In this document: piece by piece, positions 51,216 through 60,495 of the stretch | Numbering within the stretch: the first letter of the stretch is position 1 | Layout of the letters: the number at the start of each line of letters is the position of its first letter | NCBI GenBank assembly: GCA_965250275.1 | Contig: OZ252297.1 | Span: 3,596,001-3,660,000 of the forward strand | Direction: 5' to 3' | Length of the DNA: 64,000 nt | Source: G965250275 sp965250275 | GTDB lineage: Bacteria > Pseudomonadota > Alphaproteobacteria > Rhodobacterales > Rhodobacteraceae | The notes under the pieces: model-generated | Databases searched by the model: none | Told to the model about the DNA's origin: nothing | What the model saw: only the letters and a program-made list of their open reading frames with translations | Translations under genes and position numbers: made by a program

Positions 51216-52202
51216 TCAGGCCAGCGCCGCTGCCTCGGCCCGCAGGCCGGCGATGGAGGGCGCTTTGGGCTCCCAGATCGCGTTCCATTCGGGGATTGTG
51301 TCGCCAAAAAAACCTGGTTCGGCGTTCGAGATATTCATCCCGGTTTCCTTGAGGTCATTCAACCATTTTGGCTCAAACTCGATGTATTGCGCAAAGAGCC
51401 AGTCGATCTGCTCAGATACGGACTGCGACAGCATTTCCTTGTCGCCGTCATCCAGCGCAGCCCAATACTTGCCAGATACAACGGCAACCACCGGGAACAT
51501 CATCTGACTGGTAATGGTCAGATTGGGCGCCTGATCATAGAGCTTCAGTTTCCAGGCCAATTCCAGATCAATATCCGCCCCGTCAACCTGGCCATTGGCC
51601 AGCGCGTCAAACAGACCCGGCAGCGGTACAGGTGTCGGAGCCACGTCCATCAACTCATAGAAATCGCGCAACGGCGCAAATGGCGTGATACGGTACTTGC
51701 GCCCTGCCAGATCAGCCGAGGTCAGGCCAGGATCGCGCGAAATCAGATGCCGCATTCCACCGAGACCAAATCCAAGGCCCTTCATGCCCAGGGTCTTGTA
51801 CTGGTCCAGCATGCCGGTTGCCGTCGGGCCGGTCAGAAGCTTTGAGGCGCGGCTGACATCGGGGACCAGATAGGGCGTGAAGAGCGCGGCCATGTCATCC
51901 AGGCGGTTGGAAAACTCGGCCACTGTCAGAAAACCCATGTCCAGACCTCCGGCCTGAAGCTGTTGGATCATGGTCGCCTCGTTGCCCAGCTGACCAGACG
52001 GGAATATCTCAGCTTCAAAGGCGCCGCCGCTTTTCTCGACCATCGATTTCCCGACCCGGTCCATGGTTTGCGTCCAGAAATGGCTGCCCGGTGTGATCGT
52101 TCCAATACGGAGCTTTTTTGACGCGGCGGCCCGGACGATGCCAGGCACAGCAAGTGCCGCTGCGGCCAGCGTTGAGGTTTTCAGAAAAGTACGACGTTTC
52201 AT
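51216..52202 (-). CDS. TRAP transporter binding protein (DctP type), Tat-like signal
   Basis: 328 residues. The start MKRRTFLKTSTLAAAALAVP has a twin-arginine-like RRTFLK motif, and cleavage is near RAAA. The mature fold shows GTITPGSHFW, FPSGQLGNEATMIQQLQ, the ligand Arg region GRKYRIT and PGLFDALANGQVDG. It is a periplasmic receptor for the TRAP permeases downstream. If it is truly Tat-exported it folds in the cytoplasm first. Confidence 0.92.
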   Translation of the reverse strand: MKRRTFLKTSTLAAAALAVPGIVRAAASKKLRIGTITPGSHFWTQTMDRVGKSMVEKSGGAFEAEIFPSGQLGNEATMIQQLQAGGLDMGFLTVAEFSNRLDDMAALFTPYLVPDVSRASKLLTGPTATGMLDQYKTLGMKGLGFGLGGMRHLISRDPGLTSADLAGRKYRITPFAPLRDFYELMDVAPTPVPLPGLFDALANGQVDGADIDLELAWKLKLYDQAPNLTITSQMMFPVVAVVSGKYWAALDDGDKEMLSQSVSEQIDWLFAQYIEFEPKWLNDLKETGMNISNAEPGFFGDTIPEWNAIWEPKAPSIAGLRAEAAALA

Positions 52203-52235
52203 TGAGTGTCTCCCCCTTTTGGATTGCTTCGCTTG

Positions 52236-52988
52236 TCAGTGAAAGTAAGCGCCGCCATCGACGACCAGCGTCTGACCGGTCATGAAGGCCGCGTCCTGAG
52301 ATGCCAGAAACGCAACCGCGCCCACGACATCTTCAGGCAGTTGATCGCGCGCGATCACCCTTGCACTAACCGAGATATCCTGAAGTTTTTCGATCTGGTG
52401 CGGGTTTGCTTTGACCCCGTCAGACATGGTGAAACCGGGGGCCACACCATTGACGCGGATGCCGTCAGTGCCCAACTCCTTGGCGAGGGCTTTGGTCATC
52501 GCGTTGATGGCGCCTTTGCTGGCGACATAGTGCAGCAGATAGGGAACACCCTTGTATGGGGTTCCCGACGACATGTTTATGATTGCACCGCTGCCTTGCG
52601 CGCGCATGGTTGGCAATACGGCAGCTGTAACCAGCGCCTGCCCCATAACATTCACGTTCAATACGCGCTGCCATTCCTCTTGTGTGATTTCGGTGAACTC
52701 TGTGAGTTTGAGAGTTGAATAGAGGCCTGCGTTGTTCACCAGGGTATCGATGCGCCCAAAAGTGCGAACCGCCTCGGCAGCCATCGCGTCGCAGGAAGCC
52801 GGGTCGGAGATGTCACACGTCACCCCGATGGTCTCGGCCCCAGTTGCCGCGATATCAGCCGCTGCATCAGCCGCACCAGAGACATCCGCAATGACGACGG
52901 AAGACCCGTCCTTGGCGAACCGGTCTGCGATCGCGCGCCCGATGCCCATGGCGCCGCCGGTGATGATGACTACTTTTTTGTCGCCCAT
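52236..52988 (-). CDS. SDR-family NAD(P) oxidoreductase
   Basis: 250 residues, classical short-chain dehydrogenase. The cofactor motif is TGGAMGIGRAIA, with NNAG, the catalytic Ser in NMSSGTPY and Tyr-Lys in LHYVASKGAIN. Asp in VIADVSG suggests NAD preference. It probably oxidises a hydroxyl of the imported compound before the thiamine-dependent step (inference from the order of genes). Confidence 0.92.
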   Translation of the reverse strand: MGDKKVVIITGGAMGIGRAIADRFAKDGSSVVIADVSGAADAAADIAATGAETIGVTCDISDPASCDAMAAEAVRTFGRIDTLVNNAGLYSTLKLTEFTEITQEEWQRVLNVNVMGQALVTAAVLPTMRAQGSGAIINMSSGTPYKGVPYLLHYVASKGAINAMTKALAKELGTDGIRVNGVAPGFTMSDGVKANPHQIEKLQDISVSARVIARDQLPEDVVGAVAFLASQDAAFMTGQTLVVDGGAYFH

Positions 52989-53017
52989 TGCTTCGTTCCT
53001 ATCCTTTTGCGACTGCT

Positions 53018-54700
53018 TCAGGTGCCGTGAGCGGCGCTGCGCAAATCGCTGATTGTTTGTGTCGGAGTGATCAACTCAGGATCGACTCGCAGCTCGATCA
53101 GGCTTGGTCCCTGATGGGCGCAAGCGCGTTCCCAGGCTCCAGCAAACTGTTCAGTGCGCGTTACGGTCTCGCCATGGCATCCATAGGATGTCGCCAGCAT
53201 GGCAAAGTCGGGATTCACAAGATCTGTTGAACTGACCCGCCCCGGATAGCTCCGCTCCTGATGCATCCGAATTGTGCCGTACATTCCGTTGTTTACGACG
53301 ATCACCGTCAGATTGGCGCCATACTTGACGGCCGTTGCCAGCTCTTGGCCGTTCATCAGGAAACACCCGTCACCAGCAAAGCATACGACTTGGCGGCCAG
53401 GGTGGGTTCGGGCTGCGGCCACCGCCGCTGGCAGGCCATACCCCATGGACCCCGAAATCGGGGCAAGCTGGGTCCGGTGCCGGCGGAAGTTCAGAAACCG
53501 ATGCACCCAGACCGTGTAGTTTCCTGCGCCATTGGTTACGATCGCATCTTCAGGCAGCGTGGTTTTCAGATGCTGCATCACATCGGCCATTGCCAGATCT
53601 CCGCGCCCATCAGGAAGGGCCGACCAAGCCTGGTAGTCCGCATTGCAGATTTCCGCATGCGCCAGCCGATCTGATGCTCCATGCACGGGTGTCGGATGTT
53701 TCAGCAAGGCCGAAACAACCTCTTCTGCCGGCGCGACGACGCCCGGATCGGGCCTGTAAACCCGGCCAATCTCATCCGGGTCCGGATAGATGTGAATGAC
53801 CCTCTGGGCAGGTTCGGGGATGTCTATCAGGCTGTAACCGCTTGACTCCATTTCGCTGAACCGGGTGCCCAGAAGGATCAGCACGTCGGCCGTTTTGATC
53901 CGTGCCGCCAGTTTTGGATTGATCCCGATCCCGGCATCCCCTGCATAGAAGGGGTGAGTGTTGTCGAAGAAGTCCTGGCACCGGAAAGACGCCGCCACCG
54001 GCACCGCCCATCTGGTTGCAAACTCCTGCAAATCCAGCCGTGCCTGATCTGACCATGCACCACCGCCTACAACGATCATCGGGTTGCGGGATGATCCCAG
54101 CGCGTCCAGCAGTTCGGTGGCGTCCCCGTTCGTTATTGTTGCGCTCGCCGGGCGCACAACAGGAATCTTCGGCGGGACAACACCTGCCTGCTCGACCAAC
54201 ATGTCTTCTGGCAAGGCTAGAACCACAGGACCGGGACGCCCCGACATGGCAACGTGAAAGGCTCGCGATACCATTTCCGACATCCGCTCCGCCGTGTCGA
54301 CCTCGGCCACCCATTTGGCGAGTTGCCCGAACATGCGCCGATAGTCGATTTCCTGAAACGCTTCGCGCTCGCGCATGTCGCGTGCCACCTGACCCACAAA
54401 AAGGATCATCGGCGTCGCGTCCTGTCTCGCGATATGCAGCCCGGCCGAGGCATTGGTGGCCCCTGGCCCGCGCGTTACCATGCAGATGCCTGGGCGCCCC
54501 GTGAGCTTGCCATAGGCATCCGCCATCATAGCTGCCCCGCCCTCCTGACGGCACACTGTCATATCAATCTCAGGAGCGTCGGTAAGTGCATCCAGCACTG
54601 CCAGGTAGCTTTCGCCCGGCACCAGAAAGCACTGGTCGACCTTTTGCTGACGCAAGCACTCGACCAGAATTTGCGCCCCGGTGAGGGTCGTATGTTGCAT
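53018..54700 (-). CDS. thiamine-diphosphate enzyme (acetolactate synthase/decarboxylase-like)
   Basis: 560 residues from MQHTTLTGAQ; a TTG overlapping the cupin stop four codons upstream is the other option, and neither has a clear ribosome site. The activating Glu is in CRQEGGAAMMADAYG, the central domain has VVGGGAWSDQA, and the ThDP motif is GDGCFLMNGQELATAV...NN. It is probably a 2-oxo-acid decarboxylase or carboligase rather than a true acetolactate synthase, since no small regulatory subunit is nearby. Its product could feed the aldehyde dehydrogenase of the same operon. Confidence 0.88.
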   Translation of the reverse strand: MQHTTLTGAQILVECLRQQKVDQCFLVPGESYLAVLDALTDAPEIDMTVCRQEGGAAMMADAYGKLTGRPGICMVTRGPGATNASAGLHIARQDATPMILFVGQVARDMREREAFQEIDYRRMFGQLAKWVAEVDTAERMSEMVSRAFHVAMSGRPGPVVLALPEDMLVEQAGVVPPKIPVVRPASATITNGDATELLDALGSSRNPMIVVGGGAWSDQARLDLQEFATRWAVPVAASFRCQDFFDNTHPFYAGDAGIGINPKLAARIKTADVLILLGTRFSEMESSGYSLIDIPEPAQRVIHIYPDPDEIGRVYRPDPGVVAPAEEVVSALLKHPTPVHGASDRLAHAEICNADYQAWSALPDGRGDLAMADVMQHLKTTLPEDAIVTNGAGNYTVWVHRFLNFRRHRTQLAPISGSMGYGLPAAVAAARTHPGRQVVCFAGDGCFLMNGQELATAVKYGANLTVIVVNNGMYGTIRMHQERSYPGRVSSTDLVNPDFAMLATSYGCHGETVTRTEQFAGAWERACAHQGPSLIELRVDPELITPTQTISDLRSAAHGT

Positions 54701-54708
54701 GGGGACGT

Positions 54709-55338
54709 TCAAAGCGACAAACCTATTTCGCCGAAGTTCCGGTAAGTTTGGGATTTCGGTTTGCGGCGGTCCTCTTCGTTCACATAGTGAATCGAGGATT
54801 TGCCGCGCAGCGCGTCCGGCAAAATCATTGCGCGGATAAACCGGCTCTGCATGTTGTGATCAGCTTGCGCAAACACCGGTTGTGGACCGATTTCAAACCA
54901 TGCACCGCCAGGTCCGAACACAGTCGACATACCACCTGTGTCTATCCGAATACCGCCCTCGCGCAGGCATCGAATGCCTGGGCCTTGATGGGTATGCAGC
55001 ATCGCCGTGCCCGAGGGAGGAAAGGTTACGCTGTCAAGCCGCAAGAAATTGCCCGCCGCCGCCAGATGTGCCGGTACTTCGCCAGAGAGTTTTGCCGTGG
55101 TATGTTGTGGAGCCAAAATCGGGGCCGCATCAGACAGGTCCCACCGCCACAACGACGCGCCTTCGGACCCTGCTGTCAGGGTCACGGGGCCATCGATGAC
55201 AAATCCTTCGTCAATCGGGTGCGACGTCCCATCGACATTCACTTCTCCCGCCGTCACATAAATCGCCCGTGCAATCGTATCGCCGAAGGTAACTTGCTGA
55301 CCGTCCGACAGGTTGTCTTCAAACAAATGTAAGTCCAT
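54709..55338 (-). CDS. cupin-domain protein
   Basis: 209 residues. Two cupin-like halves are visible: VNVDGTSHPIDEGFVIDGPV, and the second half with PPSGTAMLHTHQGPGIRCLR and GGAWFEIGPQPVFAQ, where HTHQ and the later residues could bind a metal. Function is unknown; such proteins are common in catabolic operons. It sits between the NIPSNAP and thiamine-enzyme genes. Confidence 0.8.
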   Translation of the reverse strand: MDLHLFEDNLSDGQQVTFGDTIARAIYVTAGEVNVDGTSHPIDEGFVIDGPVTLTAGSEGASLWRWDLSDAAPILAPQHTTAKLSGEVPAHLAAAGNFLRLDSVTFPPSGTAMLHTHQGPGIRCLREGGIRIDTGGMSTVFGPGGAWFEIGPQPVFAQADHNMQSRFIRAMILPDALRGKSSIHYVNEEDRRKPKSQTYRNFGEIGLSL

Positions 55339-55356
55339 CGCCGTATCCCCCAGTCT

Positions 55357-55674
55357 CTACTCACGGCCCTGCATGAACGGTGCAGGCAGCAGCAGTTTGT
55401 TTTCCTGGTTTCGTACCAGGGGCCTAATTTTCTTGACGTAATCCTGCCAGCTTGTGTCCTGAATCAGTGCCTTGCGGCGGGCTTGACGATCCGACAAGTC
55501 CTCATAACCCCACATGTGAACGATCTGGTTCTGTGGTCCGAACTCGACTTGATAGTACCCCAGAAGGTTGCCCAAAATGCGCGACTGGACCGCCAGACCT
55601 TCGGCCTCATAGAGCCTGAGATATTCGGGAACCTTGCCGACATGCAGGGTGTAGATACGTTCCTCGACGATCAT
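55357..55674 (-). CDS. NIPSNAP-family protein
   Basis: 105 residues. MIVEERIYTLHVGKVPEYLR, YYQVEFGPQNQIVHMWGYED and a closing KLLLPAPF fit the small NIPSNAP/ferredoxin-like fold. It overlaps the aldehyde dehydrogenase stop by ATGA. The biochemical role of the family is not established. Confidence 0.88.
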   Translation of the reverse strand: MIVEERIYTLHVGKVPEYLRLYEAEGLAVQSRILGNLLGYYQVEFGPQNQIVHMWGYEDLSDRQARRKALIQDTSWQDYVKKIRPLVRNQENKLLLPAPFMQGRE

Positions 55675-57140
55675 GACGCCGCGTCCAGACCGGCAAGACA
55701 GATGTATTTCAGTTCGGTCCAGTCCTCGATGCCGTACTTCGAACCTTCGCGCCCTATGCCGCTCTCTTTGACGCCTCCAAAGGGGGCAACTTCCGTAGAG
55801 ATGAGGCCAGTGTTGACCCCAACGATCCCGGTCTTCAACGCATCCGCGACGCGGAAAACGCGACCGACATCGCGACTGTAAAAGTAACCGGCCAACCCAT
55901 AGGGCGTATCATTGGCCATCGTGATGGCCTCCGGTTCATCCCTGAAGCTTGATATGGCAGCAACGGGGCCGAAGACCTCCTGGTGCGCGATGTCCATTTC
56001 GGGGGTCACGCCCGTCATGACGGTTGGCTGAAAATTGTTCCCTCCTGCCGCATGCCGCTGTCCACCAATTTGAAGCGTGGCCCCCTTATCCATCGCATCC
56101 GCAACCAGGCGCTCCACTTTCTCCAGCGCGCGCGCATCGATCAATGGCCCCTGAGCGACATGATCTTCCAGCCCATGCCCAACCTTAATTTCCGAAGCCT
56201 TGGCACAAAGCGCAGCGACAAATTTGTCGTGGATGCTTTCCTGTACAAGAATGCGATTGGCGGCGATACAGGTCTGCCCCGCGTTGCGGAACTTGCAGAT
56301 CTGCGCGCCCTGCAGTGCTGAATCTATGTCGGCATCATCAAACACAATGAAAGCTGCATTTCCGCCCAGCTCCAGACTGACCTTCGTCAGATCACCCGCG
56401 CAATCGCGCATCAACTGTTTGCCCACCGCAGTTGAGCCGGTGAACCCGATCTTGCGCACTGCCGGGTTGTCGATCAGGGCCTTTCCGATCTGCGGCGCAT
56501 CCTCGCGATCCCCGGTGACCACGTTGAACACGCCCGGTGGGACGCCCACTTGTTCCCCTAAAGCAGCGATGGCCAGCGCGGACAAAGGTGTGGCTTCGGC
56601 CGGTTTCAGGACCATGCAGTTGCCTGCGGCCAATGCGGGCGCGGCTTTGCGGGTGACCATGGCCGACGGGAAGTTCCACGGCGTGATGCCCCCCACCACG
56701 CCAAGCGAATTGCGGGTGACAAGAATGCGCGCATCGGTGCGATGTGGAGGGATTACATCCCCATAAAGCCTACGACCCTCCTCGGCAAACCAGCTGAAGA
56801 AACTGGCGGCATACTCGACTTCAACGCGCGCCTCGGACAAAGGTTTGCCTTGTTCGAGTGTCATGAGCCGGGCAAGATCTTCGGCATTGTCGCGCATCGC
56901 GGCGGCCCAGGAGTTTAACACGCCTGCGCGATCGGCAGCTGTGCGGTTGCTCCAGTCTTCGTACGCGTCTTGTGCCGCTACAATGGCGGCGTCTGTATCC
57001 GCACCATCCATACGAGGAACGGACGCCAAAACCTCTCCGCTTGCCGGGTCTACAACGTCAAATCTAGCATTTGACCCGGAGCTCACCCAAGCGCCGCCGA
57101 CATAGCAATCGGTTCTCAAAAATCCGGGCAATTTCGCCAA
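55671..57140 (-). CDS. NAD-dependent (succinate-semialdehyde-type) aldehyde dehydrogenase
   Basis: 489 residues. TPWNFPSAMVTRKAAPALAAG, the catalytic Glu in LELGGNAAFIV and the catalytic Cys in RNAGQTCIAANR are all present, and the end PFGGVKESGIGREG...GIEDWTELKYICL is typical of GabD-type enzymes. It is the first gene of the eight-gene operon, divergent from the AraC regulator. It probably oxidises an aldehyde made by the thiamine-dependent enzyme. Confidence 0.93.
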   Translation of the reverse strand: MAKLPGFLRTDCYVGGAWVSSGSNARFDVVDPASGEVLASVPRMDGADTDAAIVAAQDAYEDWSNRTAADRAGVLNSWAAAMRDNAEDLARLMTLEQGKPLSEARVEVEYAASFFSWFAEEGRRLYGDVIPPHRTDARILVTRNSLGVVGGITPWNFPSAMVTRKAAPALAAGNCMVLKPAEATPLSALAIAALGEQVGVPPGVFNVVTGDREDAPQIGKALIDNPAVRKIGFTGSTAVGKQLMRDCAGDLTKVSLELGGNAAFIVFDDADIDSALQGAQICKFRNAGQTCIAANRILVQESIHDKFVAALCAKASEIKVGHGLEDHVAQGPLIDARALEKVERLVADAMDKGATLQIGGQRHAAGGNNFQPTVMTGVTPEMDIAHQEVFGPVAAISSFRDEPEAITMANDTPYGLAGYFYSRDVGRVFRVADALKTGIVGVNTGLISTEVAPFGGVKESGIGREGSKYGIEDWTELKYICLAGLDAAS

Positions 57141-57290
57141 GGCAACGTCCTCTTGTTATCCCGCGTATCCGCACTTGGGTTCGTAATTCTTGCTTGGCTT
57201 CAGAATGGCCTGCGGAACCGGAATGGTCTTTGCCTCTGCGTCGTGCTATTTACCTTTTTGTCCGATTAATTTCGGTGTTTTTGGGGGATC

Positions 57291-58139
57291 ATGGCTGACG
57301 CACTGGGAATTGCTGTGGGGGCGTTTGGGCGGGTCGCTTTGTTGTCCGCCACTGAGTCGGTGCAAGATCACGCTCATTCGCAGGTGCATGCTCTGATCAA
57401 ACTTTCAGGGCCAGACACAACCTATCAGGTCGACGGCAAAAGCGCGACGCTGGCTGACGCGCAGATGGTGTTGGTCAACCCATGGATTGTGCATTCCAAC
57501 CAACGCCCCTCGGGTATCGAACCGACGATCCTGCTGGCGCTGTACATTGACCCGCTTTGGTTCGGTGAATACGGAACCCAGGTTCTGACGGGTTCAAAGA
57601 ACCTCCCCTTTGCGGCGCCCGTCGCGACCCTCAGTTCGCAACTGCAGGAAGAGGCGCTTCAGTTGGCTGATCAGCTGGCGGATCTGCACAATGATGAAGA
57701 ACAGTTCGACATGTTGCTACGCGATCTGGTCTGGTCAGTCCTGCAATGTTCAAGAACAAATGTTATGTCCGAACGGAGTTCTGATCGCGGGTTTGTAAGT
57801 GATCATCGCGTTCGTAAGGCGATCAAAGCGTTTCGACATGAGCCATCAAAAGAATTGGACCTGAGTGCTGTCGCGCGGGAGGTCGGGTTGTCACGTTCGC
57901 AGTTTTATGCACGCTTTCGCCAATGCACAGGTCTTTCCCCCCGCACCTATCTTGACACCCTGTGCTGCGAGCGCGCGTCGCAGCTTCTTAGTGACCCGGG
58001 CGTTACAATTGCTGAGATATCGGAGCTGTTGGGATTCTCGGCGCAAAGCCATTTCACGCGTTTTTTCAAGTCGAAGACCGGCGTGTCGCCAATCAGCTTC
58101 CGCATGGCTCATATCGAGGTCGGACGCGTGTTGAAGTAA
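57291..58139 (+). CDS. AraC-family regulator
   Basis: 282 residues. The N-terminal cupin-like sensor (HAHSQVHALIKLSG, ADAQMVLVNPWIVHSNQ) is followed by two helix-turn-helix motifs (LDLSAVAREVGLSRSQFYARF and VTIAEISELLGFSAQSHFTRFF). GGGGGATC precedes the ATG. The 150-bp gap to the divergent aldehyde dehydrogenase gene is the likely control region of the operon at 49349-57140. Confidence 0.92.
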   Translation: MADALGIAVGAFGRVALLSATESVQDHAHSQVHALIKLSGPDTTYQVDGKSATLADAQMVLVNPWIVHSNQRPSGIEPTILLALYIDPLWFGEYGTQVLTGSKNLPFAAPVATLSSQLQEEALQLADQLADLHNDEEQFDMLLRDLVWSVLQCSRTNVMSERSSDRGFVSDHRVRKAIKAFRHEPSKELDLSAVAREVGLSRSQFYARFRQCTGLSPRTYLDTLCCERASQLLSDPGVTIAEISELLGFSAQSHFTRFFKSKTGVSPISFRMAHIEVGRVLK

Positions 58140-58468
58140 GGTGTTTGGGCTATGCAGCGGTCGCCAAACCAATGGTACTCTGACAACAATTGACCTCACA
58201 TTTCCAATTTTTCCTTAAACCAATAAAGAACACCTAATCTGGCTCTGCCAAGCGGCAAACGGTTCTTTGCTGCAAGCGCAAACCCTATGGCACAAAGTGG
58301 TTTTGCGGCGCTTCGAACTGATCGGGAGCATTGGCCGCAAAGGAGACGCTGAAGAACGGAGCGGCGAGTGGCTGCACCGCGGGCTACCGGCGCAGCAATC
58401 CGGGTCCTGTTCATTTGGCAGCGTTACGCTGTCGCCTCTTTCGATACACTCGGGAGCCGAGACGCGTT
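58140..58468. other. gene-free stretch between AraC and ROK genes
   Basis: About 330 bp between convergent genes. No gene, terminator or clear repeat copy is seen, only decayed repeat-like words (TTGCTGCAAGC, CATTGGCCGCAAAGG). Confidence 0.5.
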
Positions 58469-59575
58469 TTACCGCTCCACCATGAACTTGGAACTGAAGG
58501 GCAAGCTGGCTGCGCCCAGCGCCTTTGGTGAGAGCTCCAGTTCGCCGGGCTTGGCTTCAACGCCCCCACTCTTAGCGCCTAACCTTTCAGCGATTTCTTT
58601 GCAGACTTCGCTTGGCGCGTAGGAAGAAACGATCACCGTGTTAACAGGAAGAAATTGCGATGCGGCCTCAAGCGAGGAACCAAGCTCGTCCACACAAGCC
58701 TCGAGCCAGAGCTCTTTTTCTTCTCCAAGATCAGGCCAATCTGTCCCGCGCTCCCACAGAGATTCTGTTGCCACCCCTCTGGCCGAAAGCCTTTGCTCAA
58801 GATCAAGAAGGCCAACGGGCTTGCTGGCTTGTGCACGACTCTGAAAAATCTGATGGTTCAGCACGAGCCGATGGTGCAAGCGCGCGCCGATGTAAAAGAA
58901 TAGGTAATCGTCGAGCGATTTTGCCGCGCCAAACATGCTTTCCCCGGCCGCGGCGGCTGTGATGTCATTCTGCACATAGACCTCAATCCCAAGCGCGTCC
59001 TCTATCTCTTTGCCCAAAGCTTCGAACCGCTCCGCCATGCCGCTTGGCCCTAGCGCCAGTTCTTCGAGGTCCTCGGGCATCGCGATGCCGATTCCGGCCA
59101 GGCGGCCTTCTTGTCTGTTCGGCAATGCGGCAAGCGCTTGCCTGACGGTCTCAACCAAGATGGAGTGATTGCCCGGATCAGCCTCTTCAGGCAAAGGCAA
59201 TGATGTGTGGAATTTCACCTGCCCTACGAAGTCGATCATCACCACATCCGTGAATCGATGCCCAAGGCTGATCCCGACGGAGTATGCGCCCTCTGGATTT
59301 AGAGAAAGCGGAATGGTCGGCGGACCCATGCGCCCTTTGACGGCCTCGCCTTTGGCCACGAGCCCTTCCTGTTCCAATGACCTGACAATGACGGACACCG
59401 TCTGAGCCGAAAGGCCTGTCCGGTTGCCGATTTCCATTCGCGACAGACCCTTGTTCTGGAGCAAGAGAGAGAGAACCAGCCGCTCATTGTAGCTTCGTAC
59501 ACTAACCGCGTTCATACCGCTGGCGCGATCAGCGATCCGGATCGGATTGGGCGGAGCAAAGCGCATGTCCGGCAT
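58469..59575 (-). CDS. ROK-family transcriptional repressor
   Basis: 368 residues from MPDMRFAPP; the ATG overlaps the stop of the SGNH gene as TGATG. The N-terminal winged helix is LSRMEIGNRTGLSAQTVSVIVRSLEQEGLV. A ROK sugar-kinase-like domain follows (YSVGISLGHRFTDVVMIDFV; VQNDITAAAAGE). The usual zinc-binding C.CGxxGC...E pattern and kinase residues are not evident, so it is a regulator only. It is the probable repressor of the divergent sugar ABC operon. Confidence 0.9.
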   Translation of the reverse strand: MPDMRFAPPNPIRIADRASGMNAVSVRSYNERLVLSLLLQNKGLSRMEIGNRTGLSAQTVSVIVRSLEQEGLVAKGEAVKGRMGPPTIPLSLNPEGAYSVGISLGHRFTDVVMIDFVGQVKFHTSLPLPEEADPGNHSILVETVRQALAALPNRQEGRLAGIGIAMPEDLEELALGPSGMAERFEALGKEIEDALGIEVYVQNDITAAAAGESMFGAAKSLDDYLFFYIGARLHHRLVLNHQIFQSRAQASKPVGLLDLEQRLSARGVATESLWERGTDWPDLGEEKELWLEACVDELGSSLEAASQFLPVNTVIVSSYAPSEVCKEIAERLGAKSGGVEAKPGELELSPKALGAASLPFSSKFMVER

Positions 59576-60219
59576 CAGACGGCCCACCCTATGTTCTGGA
59601 CTTCCTGCGCGATCGCCTTGCCAAGTATGTCATGGGCTTCTTTGCTGAGATGGAACCCATCCGCCGGGTCCGAAGCGATGACCGTTCCCGCGTCAAAAAA
59701 ATGGACCTCCAGCGAATCCGCGATCACCTCGAACTCATGAGCCAGTTGATGGCTCTTGGGCTGTGCACCGGAAAAGATGCCTTCCCATTCTCCGATGTCG
59801 TCGAGCATGGGCGGTGGGGCCACGACGAGGATCTCCGGGCAATGGCCGCCGGGGCCAGGATTCAATTCACGGATGTCGTGGATCAGGCACCCGATCCCCA
59901 TGGCGACCTCTGTCGCTGGCTGGGAGAAGCGCACCTTGAGATCATTGGTGCCGAGCATCAGGATCACCAGATCCAGCGGCGCGTGGCTCATCAGGCACGG
60001 GCGCAGGTAGAGGCGACCGCTTTTGATGTCACCTTCGATCGGGTCAGCATGCACGGTTGTGCGCCCGCTGAGGCCTTCTTCAATGATATGCCAGTCAGGT
60101 TCCAACGCCTTTCTGAAAACACCGGGCCAACGCTCGTGCGGGCCGAACCGGTCGAGTGGACTGCCCCCGGGGATCTGTCCGTGGGTGTTGGAATCTCCGA
60201 AGCAAAGCGCTGTTTTCAT
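59575..60219 (-). CDS. SGNH/GDSL hydrolase
   Basis: 214 residues from MKTALCFGDSNTHG, 36 codons inside the longest frame. The nucleophile Ser is in block I (FGDSNTHG), followed by the Gly block EGLSGRTT, the Asn block ILMLGTNDLK and the Asp-His block DGFHLSKEAHD, so all SGNH residues are present. No signal peptide is seen, so it acts in the cytoplasm. It may remove acyl groups from an imported sugar (inference). It is coupled to the ROK repressor gene. Confidence 0.9.
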   Translation of the reverse strand: MKTALCFGDSNTHGQIPGGSPLDRFGPHERWPGVFRKALEPDWHIIEEGLSGRTTVHADPIEGDIKSGRLYLRPCLMSHAPLDLVILMLGTNDLKVRFSQPATEVAMGIGCLIHDIRELNPGPGGHCPEILVVAPPPMLDDIGEWEGIFSGAQPKSHQLAHEFEVIADSLEVHFFDAGTVIASDPADGFHLSKEAHDILGKAIAQEVQNIGWAV

Positions 60220-60258
60220 TACGTTTCGTCTTTTCCTCTCGCCCAATCTTGCTCGTCG

Positions 60259-60289
60259 GACACACTTATTCAGCCAAAGTGAATGTGTC
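60259..60289. promoter_or_regulatory. candidate ROK operator 1
   Basis: GACACACTTATTCA and TGAATGTGTC flank a 7-nt centre. The arms share TTATTCA/TGAAT with operator 2. It lies just upstream of the SGNH gene start at 60219. Confidence 0.55.
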
Positions 60290-60315
60290 AGGGACGGTGT
60301 CACAAAGCAAACAAT

Positions 60316-60344
60316 ATACTTATTCATTCAGTCTGAATAAGTAT
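60316..60344. promoter_or_regulatory. candidate ROK operator 2
   Basis: ATACTTATTC (60316-60325) and GAATAAGTAT (60335-60344) are perfect 10-bp inverted arms with a 9-nt centre. TTGACA begins at 60344, so the site abuts a possible -35 of the ABC operon. AT-rich inverted repeats of this kind are bound by ROK repressors such as NagC and XylR. Confidence 0.7.
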
Positions 60345-60495
60345 TGACATGAACCGCTGACGCTGCTTGAAACAAGCGCAGGACAAGACTCACGCCGATC
60401 CTTGGCAGGCCCAGTTTCGGGCTTTCACCCGCGCGCACAACGCGTTGTTTCGGGGACGGGGCAGGCTTGAGCGAAACAAGGGGAGGAGACCCACA

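Noticed and set aside
53772..54554. 260-codon frame inside the thiamine-enzyme gene
   Set aside because: Same-strand alternative frame of a gene with clear ThDP motifs.
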